Below, piece after piece: positions 42,125-50,844 of a DNA stretch of 64,000 bases (the first letter of the stretch is position 1; each line of letters opens with the position of its first letter). The notes under the pieces were generated by a model, which was given only the letters and a program-made list of their open reading frames with translations, had not been told where the DNA came from and did no database searches. The position numbers and the translations under genes were made by a program. The stretch is from positions 3,658,001-3,722,000 of the forward strand of contig NZ_CP069526.1 in assembly GCF_016889705.1 (NCBI RefSeq), given 5' to 3'. The DNA comes from Amycolatopsis sp. FDAARGOS 1241 (GTDB taxonomy: Bacteria > Actinomycetota > Actinomycetes > Mycobacteriales > Pseudonocardiaceae).

Positions 42125-44641
42125 ATGACGAAGTTCGAAGCACCGCTGGTCGAAGATCCCGGCGTGGCCGTGGCGGCGCCCGCCGCGCTGGCCCTGACCT
42201 CGATCTCGAAGTCGTTCGGCCCCGTCAAGGCGCTGACCGGCGTCGACCTCGAGATCCGGCCCGGCGAGGTCCACGCGCTGGTCGGTGAGAACGGGGCGGG
42301 CAAGTCCACGCTGATGGCCGTCGCGTCGGGGGTGCTGGCCCCCGACGCGGGCACGGTCGTCATCGGCGGCGAGGCGCTCACGTCGGCCTCCCCGCAGCGG
42401 GCCCGGGAGCTGGGGCTGGGCATCGTGCGCCAGGAACCCGCGCTGCTGCCCGACCTGACCGTGGCGGAGAACATGGCCGTGGCGGTCGGCTACGGCCGCG
42501 TCGGCGGGCTGCGCCGTGCTCCGGCGTGGGCGCAGGACCAGCTCGATCCGTGGGGCATGGGCATCCGCGCCCGCAGCCGCGTGTCGGAGCTGAGCGTGGA
42601 GCAGCGGTTCGTGGTCGAGATCGCGAAGGCGCTCGCGCTCGGGCCGAAGGTGCTGATCCTCGACGAACCGACCGAGCACCTCAGCCTCGACGAGGTCCAG
42701 ACGTTGTTCGACCGGGTCCGCGAATGCGTGCGCGCCGGCGCGGCCGTCGTGTACATCTCGCACCGGATCCCCGAGGTGAAGCTCATCGCAGACCGGATCA
42801 CGGTGCTGCGCGACGGTGCGGTGCGCGGCACGTTCGCGGCGTCCGAAGTGGACGAACAGCAGATCGTCGAGCGTGTGATCGGCCGGGCGCTGGAGACGGT
42901 GTTCCCGCCCAAGGGCGGCGGCACCGGCGACGCCGAGCTGCTGCGCGTGGCCGGTCTGTCCGGCGTGGACTTCTCCGACGTGGCGTTCACGGTGCGGCCG
43001 GGGGAGATCGTCGGACTGGCCGGGGTGCAGGGCAACGGACAGAGTTCGGTCATCCGGGCACTGGCCGGGCTCGAACCGGCCGCTGGGACGGTGACCGTCG
43101 CGGGCCGGTCCGTACGGCTGGGCAGCAACGCCTCGGCCGCCCGGGCCGGCACGGTCTACGTCCCGGCCGACCGGCACGGCGAAGGCGTCTTCGGCGCGCT
43201 CGGGGTCGGGGAGAACACCGTGCTCGCCACGCTCGAGGACGTCGCCACCGCGGGGCTGGTGTCGAGCCGGCGCGTCGAGTCCGTCGCGCGCGGCGAGGTC
43301 GACCGGCTCGGCGTGAAGACTCCCGGGGTCGCGACGCCGATCTCCGCGCTGTCGGGCGGCAACCAGCAGAAAGTCGTGCTGGCACGGGCGTTGCTGGCGC
43401 AGCCGCGGCTACTGCTGGCCGAGGAGCCGACGCAGGGTGTCGACGCGGGTGCGCGCGTGGACATCTACCGCATCCTGCGCGAAGCGGCCGACGCCGGCGC
43501 GGCCGTGGTGCTGCTGTCCTCCGACGGCGTCGAGCTGGAAGGGCTCTGCGACCGCGTGCTCATCATGTCCCGTGGCTCGATCGTCGCCGAGCTGGCGGGC
43601 GACGAGGTGCAGGAGGCCGCGATCACGCAGGCGGCGCTGACCGCCACCACGGTCCGGGCGCGCATGGCGGCGCGGGCGCGCCGGTGGGTCACCGCGCACC
43701 GGTGGCTGCGCGGCGACCACACGCCGGCTGCCGTGCTGACGCTCGTGTTCCTCCTGCTCGGGCTCGCCGTCGGCAGCGGGAGCGCGAGCTACTTCTCGGA
43801 GTTCAACCTCTACAACCTGCTGTTCGCCGCGGCGCCGCTGATCCTCGTCGGCACGGCGCAGCACGTGGTGGTGCTCGGCGCGGGCATCGACCTGTCGGTC
43901 GGACCGCTCATCGGGCTCCTGGTCGTGATCGCGTCGTTCTGGGTCGTCGCCGGAGGACCGGCGGGGATCGGCTACGCGCTGATGTTCGGCGCCGCGCTGC
44001 TCGTCGGCGTGGTCAACGGCGTGCTCGTCACCAAGTTCCGCGTCAACGCCGTGGTCGCCACCTTGGCGACGTACATGGCGCTGCAGGGGGTGTACCTCAC
44101 ACTGCGCAGCACGCCCGGCGGAGTGTTCCCCGACGGCGTCACCGCGCAGATCTCGCTGCGCGTCGGGGTGCTGCCGGTCGTCACGATCGGCGCGGTGTTG
44201 CTGATCGCGGCACTGGAGTGGGCCCTGCGGCGCTCGCGCTGGGGCGTGGAACTGCGGGCGGCCGGGTCCAACCGCACGGCCGCCGAACAGCTCGGCATCC
44301 GCGTGGGCCGCACGCAGCTGCTGTCCTACGTGGCCTCGGCACTGCTGTGCTTCCCGGCGGCGGTGATCGTGATGGCGCAGATCGGCATCGGCGACGGGCG
44401 GCCGAGCCTCACTTACACGCTCTCGTCGATCACGATCGTCGTGCTCGCCGGGGCGAGCGTGTTCGGCGGGCGCGGATCGTTCGTCGGCGTGCTGGCGGCG
44501 GCCCTGCTCGTGCAGCAGCTGGTGACGGCGTCGCCGTTCCTCGGGCTCTCGCAGGCCTGGTCGTACTGGTTGCCCGGGCTCATCACGCTGGGGGCGGCCC
44601 TGCTGTATGCCCGGCTGCGCGGCGGAAGGAGCCGGGCATGA
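42125..44641 (+). CDS. ABC importer fusion: duplicated ATPase (RbsA-like) joined to permease (RbsC-like)
   Basis: An 838-aa protein that joins two usually separate subunits. Residues 1-512 are an RbsA-type double ATPase: GENGAGKST (54-62), signature LSVEQ and Walker B LILDEPTEHLS in the first half; the degenerate GVQGNGQSS, intact LSGGNQQKV and LLAEEPTQGVD in the second. Residues 530-838 are a membrane domain with VVLGAGIDLSVGPLIGL and RAAGSNRTAAEQLGI, hallmarks of RbsC. The reading frame is clean across the junction. With the next gene it would give two permease domains per ATPase, one linked and one free. Confidence 0.92.
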   Translation: MTKFEAPLVEDPGVAVAAPAALALTSISKSFGPVKALTGVDLEIRPGEVHALVGENGAGKSTLMAVASGVLAPDAGTVVIGGEALTSASPQRARELGLGIVRQEPALLPDLTVAENMAVAVGYGRVGGLRRAPAWAQDQLDPWGMGIRARSRVSELSVEQRFVVEIAKALALGPKVLILDEPTEHLSLDEVQTLFDRVRECVRAGAAVVYISHRIPEVKLIADRITVLRDGAVRGTFAASEVDEQQIVERVIGRALETVFPPKGGGTGDAELLRVAGLSGVDFSDVAFTVRPGEIVGLAGVQGNGQSSVIRALAGLEPAAGTVTVAGRSVRLGSNASAARAGTVYVPADRHGEGVFGALGVGENTVLATLEDVATAGLVSSRRVESVARGEVDRLGVKTPGVATPISALSGGNQQKVVLARALLAQPRLLLAEEPTQGVDAGARVDIYRILREAADAGAAVVLLSSDGVELEGLCDRVLIMSRGSIVAELAGDEVQEAAITQAALTATTVRARMAARARRWVTAHRWLRGDHTPAAVLTLVFLLLGLAVGSGSASYFSEFNLYNLLFAAAPLILVGTAQHVVVLGAGIDLSVGPLIGLLVVIASFWVVAGGPAGIGYALMFGAALLVGVVNGVLVTKFRVNAVVATLATYMALQGVYLTLRSTPGGVFPDGVTAQISLRVGVLPVVTIGAVLLIAALEWALRRSRWGVELRAAGSNRTAAEQLGIRVGRTQLLSYVASALLCFPAAVIVMAQIGIGDGRPSLTYTLSSITIVVLAGASVFGGRGSFVGVLAAALLVQQLVTASPFLGLSQAWSYWLPGLITLGAALLYARLRGGRSRA

Positions 44642-45639
44642 GCACACCGTCCGGAGTGGACCGGTTCTGGACCCGCCTGGCCGGCGGCCGGTCCACCGCC
44701 ATCTGGGTCGCGTGCGTGGCCCTGTTCGCGATCAGCCCGCTGGTGGCGCCAGGCAGCCTCGGCCCGGCGCCGATCCTGAGCATGCTGCCGTTCGCGGCGG
44801 TCCTCGCGATCGCCGCGGCCGGGCAGACGCTCGTGGTGCAGCAGCGCGGGCTCGACCTGTCGGTGCCGGGCATGATCGCGCTCGCCGCGGCGCTCGGCAC
44901 GGGGCTGCCGCAGAACCACGGCTGGCCCGTGTTCGCGGCCGTCGTCGCCGGCGTACTGGGCCCGGCCGTGGCGGGACTGCTCAACGGCCTGCTGGTGACC
45001 GTGTTCCGGGTGATGCCGCTCGTCGTCACGCTCGGCATGAACGCCGTGCTGCTCGGCACGGTGTTCTCGGTGGCCGGCGGAACCCCGGCGGGCGCGCCGC
45101 AGTCGCTCAACCAGTTCGCGCTCGACCGCACGGGGGGCATCCCGAACACGGCGCTCATCGCGATCGTGGTCGTCGGCGTCACCGGGGTCCTCGCGCAGCG
45201 CTCGACGTTCGGCCGGCGGCTGACCGCCGTCGGCGTCAGCGAACGCGCGGCCGCCGCGACGGGCATCCGCGTGCCGGCGCTGCAACTGCTCGCCTACGGG
45301 TTCGCCGGTCTGTGCTACGGCCTGGCCGGCGTCTTGCTGGCCGGCTACACGAAAACGCCACCGCTGTTCCTCGGCGACTCGTACCTCCTGCCCACGGTCG
45401 CCGCCGTGGTGCTGGGCGGCACGGCGCTCACGGGCGGGCTTGCGAGCGTGGTCGCCTCAGGCGCCGCCGCGCTGTTCCTGACGCAGCTCGGCCAGCTGCT
45501 GCGCGCGGTCGGCTGGCCCGACTCGACGCAGCTGGTGGCGCAGTCCGTGGTGCTGGTGGCGGTGGTGCTGGCCCGCGAGCTCGTGCCCGTGCTGGTGCGC
45601 AGGCTGCGCCGGCCCCGGCCGGTGGCCGCGGCGGTCTGA
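44638..45639 (+). CDS. Sugar-type ABC transporter permease (RbsC-like)
   Basis: A 333-aa permease with 8-10 hydrophobic segments, coupled to the fusion gene by ATGA. VVQQRGLDLSVPGMIALAAAL is the family's defining loop, and GRRLTAVGVSERAAAATGI is the cytoplasmic loop that meets the ATPase. It probably pairs with the permease half of the fusion to form the pore. The C terminus is basic (RRLRRPRP). The gene converges on the regulator with 38 bp between stops; no strong hairpin is seen there. Confidence 0.92.
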   Translation: MSTPSGVDRFWTRLAGGRSTAIWVACVALFAISPLVAPGSLGPAPILSMLPFAAVLAIAAAGQTLVVQQRGLDLSVPGMIALAAALGTGLPQNHGWPVFAAVVAGVLGPAVAGLLNGLLVTVFRVMPLVVTLGMNAVLLGTVFSVAGGTPAGAPQSLNQFALDRTGGIPNTALIAIVVVGVTGVLAQRSTFGRRLTAVGVSERAAAATGIRVPALQLLAYGFAGLCYGLAGVLLAGYTKTPPLFLGDSYLLPTVAAVVLGGTALTGGLASVVASGAAALFLTQLGQLLRAVGWPDSTQLVAQSVVLVAVVLARELVPVLVRRLRRPRPVAAAV

Positions 45640-45677
45640 CGATGAACCGGGCCCTGCCGGCTCGCGGCGGACTCCGG

Positions 45678-47417
45678 TCACGCCGTGAGCCGGTAGGCCT
45701 TCATCTTGCGGTACACCGTCGCGCGCGAGATGCCGAGGATCTCTGCCGCCTTGCCGCGGTTGCCGCCCGCCTCCTGCAGCGCCCGCTGGATCGCCTCCAG
45801 CTCCATGCGCTCGATCATGGTGAGTGGCTGCGCCTTCTGCAGCGCGCGCGGCAGGTCGGCCGGCTCGACCGGCCCCTTTCCGCGGGTCTTGACCGCCTGC
45901 GTGAACACGGCCTTCAGCTCGCGGACGTTGCCGGGCCAGTGGTAGGCGCGCATCAGCTCGAGCGTCTCGCGGCTCGGTGCGCGGCCCACGCCGGGCGCGG
46001 CCGCGACCGCGAACGCGTGCCACAGCACCGAGATGTCCTGCGGCCGCTCGCGCAGCGGTGGGACCCACAGGTGCGCGATGCCGAGCTTCAGCGCGAACGC
46101 CTCGGCGGCCGCCTCGTCGGCGGCGGTCAGCGTCAGCACCACAGGTCCGCTCGCCGGCGTCGACTCGACCACCGAGCGCAGCCCGGCGAGCACCTTCTCC
46201 TCGAGCGTTCCGACGCCCCGGATCACCAGCGGCTCGGCCCCGGCGAGCCGGCCGGCCACGTGCTGCAGCCAGGCCTGCGCGCCGGACACGTGCGCCTCGG
46301 CGGCGTCGACGATCCGGCCGCTGCGGGCGTGCACCTCGGGCCGGAACGGCGCGCCGAGCGCGAGCGACGTCTTCCCGGACCCCGGCTCGCCCGCGACGAT
46401 CAGCGGCGTGCCCCCCTCGCGGTGCGCCGCGACCTCCCGCGCGACCCGCAGCCAGCCGGACGAGTGGCCGGCGAGCTCGTCGCGCCGCGGCCGCTCGGGT
46501 GCCGGCGCGGTGTGGGGAGCCGGTGCGGGCGTCTCGCGGGGGAGCAGCACCACGATGCGGTTGCCCGGGTCGAGGTTGGTCACGGAGATCGTGGCCGGCC
46601 CGTTCGACAGCGGCACGGAGTGCTTGCCGTCGCGCATCCCGTCGTCGCACAGCTCACGGATCAGCCCGATGTCGTCGGTGGAGAGGCTGCCTGCGAGAGG
46701 GTTCTGGATCAGCAGACCCTCGGGCCCGAAGGCGAGCACCGGCGAGGACTGCGCGCGGGTCGCGGTGAGGAAGGCGTTGAACGTGTGCCGGGCCGAGGGC
46801 TGCTCGACGTCGAGCACATGCTGCTCCAGCTGCGTCGTCACGGACCGCAGCAGCGGGCGCAGGAAGTCGGTGCCCGGGCGGACGTCGCACGAGATCGTGA
46901 CGACCGCGAGCAGCTTGCCGGTCGCCGGGTGCAGCACCGGCGCGCCGGTGCAGACGGCGTTGCGGTACAGGTCGGCGAAGTGCTCGGCCCCGCGGATCTG
47001 CACGCTCTTGCCCGTGACGGCCACCGTGCCGACGCCGTTGGTGCCCACGGCGTTCTCCGCCAGCACCGCACCGCGCGACGTGCCGATCCGGTCCAGATGT
47101 GCGGCGGCGGAGGTGTCTTGGCACCAGCGCTGCAGGATCCGGCCGCTGGAGTCGGCGAGCAACACGGCCAGGCCCGTGCCGTCGAGGCTGTCGGAGAACC
47201 GGGCCAGCGGGGCGCGGAACACCTCGAGCAGGTGCGCGTCGAGCAGGTCTTCGCCGACGTGAGGTACGTCGGTGACCATGTCGGGGGTGCCGATGGCGAG
47301 CTGCGAACGCTGCCAGGAGCTCATGAGCTCGACGTCGTGCCACCGTTCGGGCGCCGGCGAGGCGAAGAATTCGTCCTTAGCGCGCTGGATCCGGCTGTCT
47401 TCGTCGTCGTGGGCCAC
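45678..47417 (-). CDS. GAF/AAA/Fis-type transcriptional activator (AcoR/MimR-like), sigma-54 loop missing
   Basis: A 579-aa regulator. Residues 60-200 form a GAF-like sensor (LLADSSGRILQRWCQD, GTSRGAVLAENAVGTNGVGT). The middle is a reduced AAA domain with Walker A GEPGSGKTS, LRERPQDISVLWHAF and YHWPGNVRELKAVF. The GAFTGA loop that touches sigma-54 and a normal Walker B are absent, fitting an actinomycete without sigma-54. The C terminus is a Fis-type helix-turn-helix (GNRGKAAEILGISRATVYRKM). GTG 47417 has AGGGAG upstream. Known relatives activate alcohol, acetoin or monooxygenase genes; here it likely controls the importer and the BVMO operon. Confidence 0.88.
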   Translation of the reverse strand: MAHDDEDSRIQRAKDEFFASPAPERWHDVELMSSWQRSQLAIGTPDMVTDVPHVGEDLLDAHLLEVFRAPLARFSDSLDGTGLAVLLADSSGRILQRWCQDTSAAAHLDRIGTSRGAVLAENAVGTNGVGTVAVTGKSVQIRGAEHFADLYRNAVCTGAPVLHPATGKLLAVVTISCDVRPGTDFLRPLLRSVTTQLEQHVLDVEQPSARHTFNAFLTATRAQSSPVLAFGPEGLLIQNPLAGSLSTDDIGLIRELCDDGMRDGKHSVPLSNGPATISVTNLDPGNRIVVLLPRETPAPAPHTAPAPERPRRDELAGHSSGWLRVAREVAAHREGGTPLIVAGEPGSGKTSLALGAPFRPEVHARSGRIVDAAEAHVSGAQAWLQHVAGRLAGAEPLVIRGVGTLEEKVLAGLRSVVESTPASGPVVLTLTAADEAAAEAFALKLGIAHLWVPPLRERPQDISVLWHAFAVAAAPGVGRAPSRETLELMRAYHWPGNVRELKAVFTQAVKTRGKGPVEPADLPRALQKAQPLTMIERMELEAIQRALQEAGGNRGKAAEILGISRATVYRKMKAYRLTA

Positions 47418-47525
47418 GGTCGGACTCCCTGGGGATGGCCGTCGCGTCCGGGCTCGGCGCACGGCTCAAGCCGGCGCCCCGACCCTGGTGATGCTGGCGA
47501 CATTGGCAGTAAGGTGGGTGGCGGG

Positions 47526-47540
47526 GATCGTAATACGATC
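47526..47540. promoter_or_regulatory. 15-bp palindrome before the GntR gene
   Basis: GATCGTAATACGATC is symmetrical around a central A and is followed by a related half-site ATCATACGA. It lies 57 bp before ATG 47597, in the divergent region shared with the activator gene, and is a likely GntR autoregulatory site. Confidence 0.5.
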
Positions 47541-47596
47541 AGACAATCATACGAGGGGGCGGGCGTGAACACAAAGGTAACCGTTCCGGAACCGGG

Positions 47597-48316
47597 ATGT
47601 CACTCACCGAGCGGGAACGAGGTCTGCTGCTCATGAGCCTCGAGCGGCACGCCGCTCCGCTGCGCCAGCAGGTCGTCCGGCAGCTGCGGAGCGAGATCCT
47701 GGACGGGGTGCGCAAGCCGGGTGAGCGGCTCGTCGAGACCGCGCTGTGCGAGGCGTACGACGTGTCCCGCACGGTCGTGCGCGAGGCGCTGCGCCAGCTG
47801 GAGTCCGAAAGCCTCATCACCATGCGGCCCAACCGCGGGCCGATCGTCACGGTCCTCACCCCCGAGGACATCGAGGCGCTGTACGAGGTGCGCCAGAACC
47901 TCGAGGGCCTCGCGGGCGAGAAGTTCGCCCAGCGGGCGTCGGACGACGACGCGAAAGCGCTGGTGCGGCAGCTGGACCGGATGGAGGCCGCGTTCCCCGC
48001 CGGTGACGTGGCTTCCCGGGGCCGGGAGAAGGACGAGTTCTACCGGCTGCTGCTCGAAGGCGCCCACAACCCGGTGCTGGCCGACCAGCTGCGCGGCATC
48101 CATTCGCGGATCAGCATCTTCCGCCACTTCGCGTTCGTGGACGACCGGCGCGCCGAGCTTTCGCTGCGCGAGGTGCGCGCGATCGTCACGGCCGCCGCCG
48201 TGCACCGCGACCCGGCCGAGGCTCGCCGCGCGTGCGAGGAGCACATCCGGGTCGCCGGCGAGCTCGCCATCGTGGAGTACGAGACCCGCCGCGAAGGCGG
48301 CTCGGTCGCGGTCTGA
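47597..48316 (+). CDS. GntR family regulator (FCD domain)
   Basis: A 239-aa FadR-type regulator. The winged helix is QQVVRQLRSEILDGVRKPGERL and VSRTVVREALRQLESESLI, the GntR signature. The C-terminal all-helical FCD domain has LYEVRQNLEGLAGEKFA, DEFYRLLLEGAHNPVL and the metal-binding His pair near AAAVHRDPAEARRACEEHI. ATG 47597 is used; an ATG at 47633 is a possible later start. It diverges from the large activator, so it may add a second layer of control over the catabolic region. Confidence 0.92.
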   Translation: MSLTERERGLLLMSLERHAAPLRQQVVRQLRSEILDGVRKPGERLVETALCEAYDVSRTVVREALRQLESESLITMRPNRGPIVTVLTPEDIEALYEVRQNLEGLAGEKFAQRASDDDAKALVRQLDRMEAAFPAGDVASRGREKDEFYRLLLEGAHNPVLADQLRGIHSRISIFRHFAFVDDRRAELSLREVRAIVTAAAVHRDPAEARRACEEHIRVAGELAIVEYETRREGGSVAV

Positions 48317-48342
48317 GCGCTCCGCCGTGGCATCATGACCAG

Positions 48343-48359
48343 GCGGAACACTGTTCCGC
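48343..48359. promoter_or_regulatory. TetR-type operator
   Basis: GCGGAACACTGTTCCGC is a perfect 7-bp inverted repeat with a 3-bp centre, 19 bp before GTG 48379 and just ahead of the ribosome-binding site. The form (GGAAC-N3-GTTCC) is typical for autoregulated TetR genes. Confidence 0.6.
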
Positions 48360-48378
48360 TCAGGAGGGAGAGCTGCCG

Positions 48379-48945
48379 GTGAACGAGGCGCGCGCGAAGC
48401 GGGCGGACGCCCGGCGCAACGAGGCGTCGCTGCTGGACGCGGCGGCCGCCGTGTTCGTCGCGTCGGGCGTCGACGCTCCCGTGCGCGACATCGCCGCCAA
48501 GGCGGGCGTCGGCATGGGCACGATCTACCGCCACTTCCCGACCCGCGCCGACCTCATCATCGCCGTCTACCGCCACCAGATCGAGGCGTGCGCCGTGGCG
48601 GGGCCGGCGCTACTGGCCACCAGCCCCTCCCCGCACGCCGCACTGGGCCGCTGGATCGAGCAGTTCGTCGATTTCCTGGTCACCAAGCACGGCCTCGCCG
48701 CCGTCCTGCAGTCTGACGAGACCGGCTTCGAGGCCCTGCACACGTACTTCCTCGACCGCTTGCTGCCGGTGTGCGCGGCGTTGCTCGCCGCCGCGGCCGA
48801 GTCCGGCGAGATCCGCGCCGACGTGCAGGCCTACGAACTCCTGCGCGGCGTCGGCAACCTCTGCATCGGCGCCGAGAACGACGAGCGCTACGACCCGCGC
48901 CGGCTCGTGTCCCTGCTCGTCGCCGGCCTCAAGCGCGCGGCGTGA
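48379..48945 (+). CDS. TetR/AcrR family regulator
   Basis: A 188-aa regulator from GTG 48379 behind AGGAGGGAGAG. ASLLDAAAAVFVASGVDAPV and IAAKAGVGMGTIYRHFPTRADL form the DNA-binding domain. The C-terminal domain (RWIEQFVDFLVTKHGLAAVL, LRGVGNLCIGAENDERYDP) matches the SACE_7040-like group common in actinomycetes. The target outside its own operator is not evident; the next gene, another TetR, starts 37 bp downstream. Confidence 0.92.
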   Translation: MNEARAKRADARRNEASLLDAAAAVFVASGVDAPVRDIAAKAGVGMGTIYRHFPTRADLIIAVYRHQIEACAVAGPALLATSPSPHAALGRWIEQFVDFLVTKHGLAAVLQSDETGFEALHTYFLDRLLPVCAALLAAAAESGEIRADVQAYELLRGVGNLCIGAENDERYDPRRLVSLLVAGLKRAA

Positions 48946-48962
48946 CCGGTCCGCTGGACCGG
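48946..48962. terminator. Short hairpin between two TetR genes
   Basis: CCGGTCCGCTGGACCGG follows the TetR stop directly: 7-bp arms and a GCT centre. It could end the first gene's transcript or serve as operator for the second, which starts 20 bp later. Confidence 0.45.
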
Positions 48963-48982
48963 CTCGTCTAGACTCCGCCGTC

Positions 48983-49576
48983 ATGACCGGGTCGACGACC
49001 ATCCCGCACCGGGAGAAGCTGCTGCGCGAAGGGATGCGCCAGCTCTACGCCCACGGCTTCCACGGCACCACGATCGACGGGATCCTCGACGGTTCCGGTG
49101 TGCCGAAAGGCTCGTTCTACCACCACTTCGGGTCGAAAGAAGCGTTCGCCAAGCAGGTGCTCGCCCGGTACATGCAGTTCCAGCTCGACCAGCTCGGCGA
49201 ATGGAGCGGGCGCGCCGACCTCGCGACGCCCGCGCTGCTGTCGGGCTACTTCCGCGCGATGGCCGAGCGGTTCATCGGCTCGAGCCACGAGCGCGCCTGC
49301 CTGGCGGGCAAGCTCTCGACGGAGCTGGCCGCGGGGCACGAGGCGTTCCGCGCACAGCTCGCCGAGGACCTGGGTGTCTGGAAAGGACGGATCGTCGAGC
49401 TGCTGCGCACCGGCCAGCGCCGTCGCGACGTCCGCGGGGACCAGCCGGCCGAGGTGCTCGCCGACGCCGTGCTCGCCTTGGTGCAAGGGGCTTTCGTCGT
49501 CGCCTTGGCTTCCCGCGACGACGCCTCGCTGGCGTCGGTCGCCACGGCGCTGGAGCTCCTGGTCGCGGCCGGCTGA
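48983..49576 (+). CDS. TetR/AcrR family regulator
   Basis: A 197-aa regulator. LLREGMRQLYAHGFHGTTI and ILDGSGVPKGSFYHHFGSKEAF are the helix-turn-helix; the C-terminal part (GSSHERACLAGKLSTELAAGHEAF) resembles the AcuR/TetR_C_16-like group, several of whose members sense electrophiles or acrylate-like compounds. There is no strong Shine-Dalgarno before ATG 48983. No adjacent target gene is apparent. Confidence 0.9.
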   Translation: MTGSTTIPHREKLLREGMRQLYAHGFHGTTIDGILDGSGVPKGSFYHHFGSKEAFAKQVLARYMQFQLDQLGEWSGRADLATPALLSGYFRAMAERFIGSSHERACLAGKLSTELAAGHEAFRAQLAEDLGVWKGRIVELLRTGQRRRDVRGDQPAEVLADAVLALVQGAFVVALASRDDASLASVATALELLVAAG

Positions 49577-49599
49577 ATCCACAGTGGACTGCCGCGCGG

Positions 49600-50250
49600 T
49601 CAGAACACGAGCACGCCCTGCCGGGCCGGCTGGAGTGTGCCGACCTGCACGGACTTGATCGGGAACTGAGGCACCTGGACGGGCTGACCGTCGGTGCCGA
49701 CGAGGTCGACGGTGATCGTTCCCGTGGCCCCCGGCGGGGTCAGCTCGAAGTTGTTCGCGACGAGCGCGTCGGGGTCGGCCTTGTCGCCGAGGGTCCACTT
49801 GACGCCGGCGAACGCGGCGGTGCCGGGCTTGAGCGTGACGCCCGTCGGCGGGCCGGGGATGTCGACCTTCCGGATCGGGAGGTCCAGCGGTGAGCCGTCG
49901 CCGCCGAGGAACCGCAGCTCGGGCGAACCCGAGACCGTGATCGTGGACTTGCCGCGGTTCTCGAGCGTGAGCAGGGCAACGCTCTCGTCGGGCTGCAGGG
50001 TGAGCTCCGCGTGGAAGTCGGCGGCTGTCGCGGTCTTCGCCGTCTTCGTCGTGTGCGCGGGCGGTTTCGCGGTCGTGGTCGGGGTGGCGCTCGTGGCCGG
50101 TGCGGACGCCGGTGCGGACGCCGACGCGGTGGCGTTGCGGGCCACGAGCTGGTCGGGCGAAGCCGAACCGCCGGTGGTGCCGGTGCAAGCCGTGAGGGAC
50201 ACGGCGAGCGCGGCGAAGGAGACGACGGTGGCCACGGTGGTGACGCGCAT
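49600..50250 (-). CDS. DUF4232 lipoprotein
   Basis: A 216-aa exported protein. The signal ends in the lipobox SLTAC (Cys22), followed by a Ser/Ala/Thr/Pro-rich linker (residues 30-75). The folded part is DUF4232-like: DFHAELTLQPDESVALLTLENRG, then SPELRFLGGDGSPL and VTLKPGTAAFAGVKWTLGD, ending in a beta strand. The family is common on the surface of actinomycetes and has no assigned role. ATG 50250 has AAAGG 14 bp upstream; an in-frame ATG at 50298 would spoil the signal. Confidence 0.85.
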   Translation of the reverse strand: MRVTTVATVVSFAALAVSLTACTGTTGGSASPDQLVARNATASASAPASAPATSATPTTTAKPPAHTTKTAKTATAADFHAELTLQPDESVALLTLENRGKSTITVSGSPELRFLGGDGSPLDLPIRKVDIPGPPTGVTLKPGTAAFAGVKWTLGDKADPDALVANNFELTPPGATGTITVDLVGTDGQPVQVPQFPIKSVQVGTLQPARQGVLVF

Positions 50251-50473
50251 GGGGTGGGCAGCCTTTCTCGAAGTGCCGGATCGTGCCGTCCGGTTCACCG
50301 GGCATCACGGACTCCGCCGGAAAACGGTTCACCGCAACGGTTTCCGCAGGTCGGCGAGGTGCCCGGCGGTCGTCGGTGCTCGGCTCGCCCGGCCGGCGGA
50401 CGGCGCGGGTGCGACGCGCCGGTGGACCGGGCCCACCCGGTGGTCTCGGGGGAGGGGGCTTACGCTGAGCGTC

Positions 50474-50833
50474 ATGGCGGATCGCGCGCTGTGCCTGGAG
50501 CCACTGGAGCTTTCCGGGCGGGAACGATCGGTCCTGCGGAGCGTTGCGGTCCGTAGGGCGAAGTCGTCGTTGTACTGCGAGCTGCAGGCAGGGCACGGCC
50601 AGGAGCACGTGGCGGGCGTCCGTGGTGACACTGGTGCCGGCCCGGCGTGGTGGCTGCGCTGGTGGCCCGGCCGACGCGTGCTGGAGACCCGGGCGGAGTG
50701 CGGCGCGGTGGCCGAAGACGGCGCGGCGTGTCGCGTGCCCGGTGGGCACGAGGGTGGGCACACCTACGACCTCGCCGACCTCGCCACCGCCGAAGAGCTG
50801 GCCGACGCCGGGTGGCCCGGCGGGTCTCGGTAG
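50474..50833 (+). CDS. Small hypothetical protein with C/C/H/H motif
   Basis: A 119-aa protein starting at ATG 50474. The N-terminal half is basic and rich in Ser and Leu; the C-terminal half has ECGAVAEDGAACRVPGGHEGGH, in which two Cys and two His are spaced like a small zinc-binding site (only key residues are given here). I recall similar C-terminal motifs in short actinobacterial proteins without known function. It ends 11 bp before phoU and may be cotranscribed. Confidence 0.6.
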   Translation: MADRALCLEPLELSGRERSVLRSVAVRRAKSSLYCELQAGHGQEHVAGVRGDTGAGPAWWLRWWPGRRVLETRAECGAVAEDGAACRVPGGHEGGHTYDLADLATAEELADAGWPGGSR

Positions 50834-50844
50834 AGTCGCGGGTC

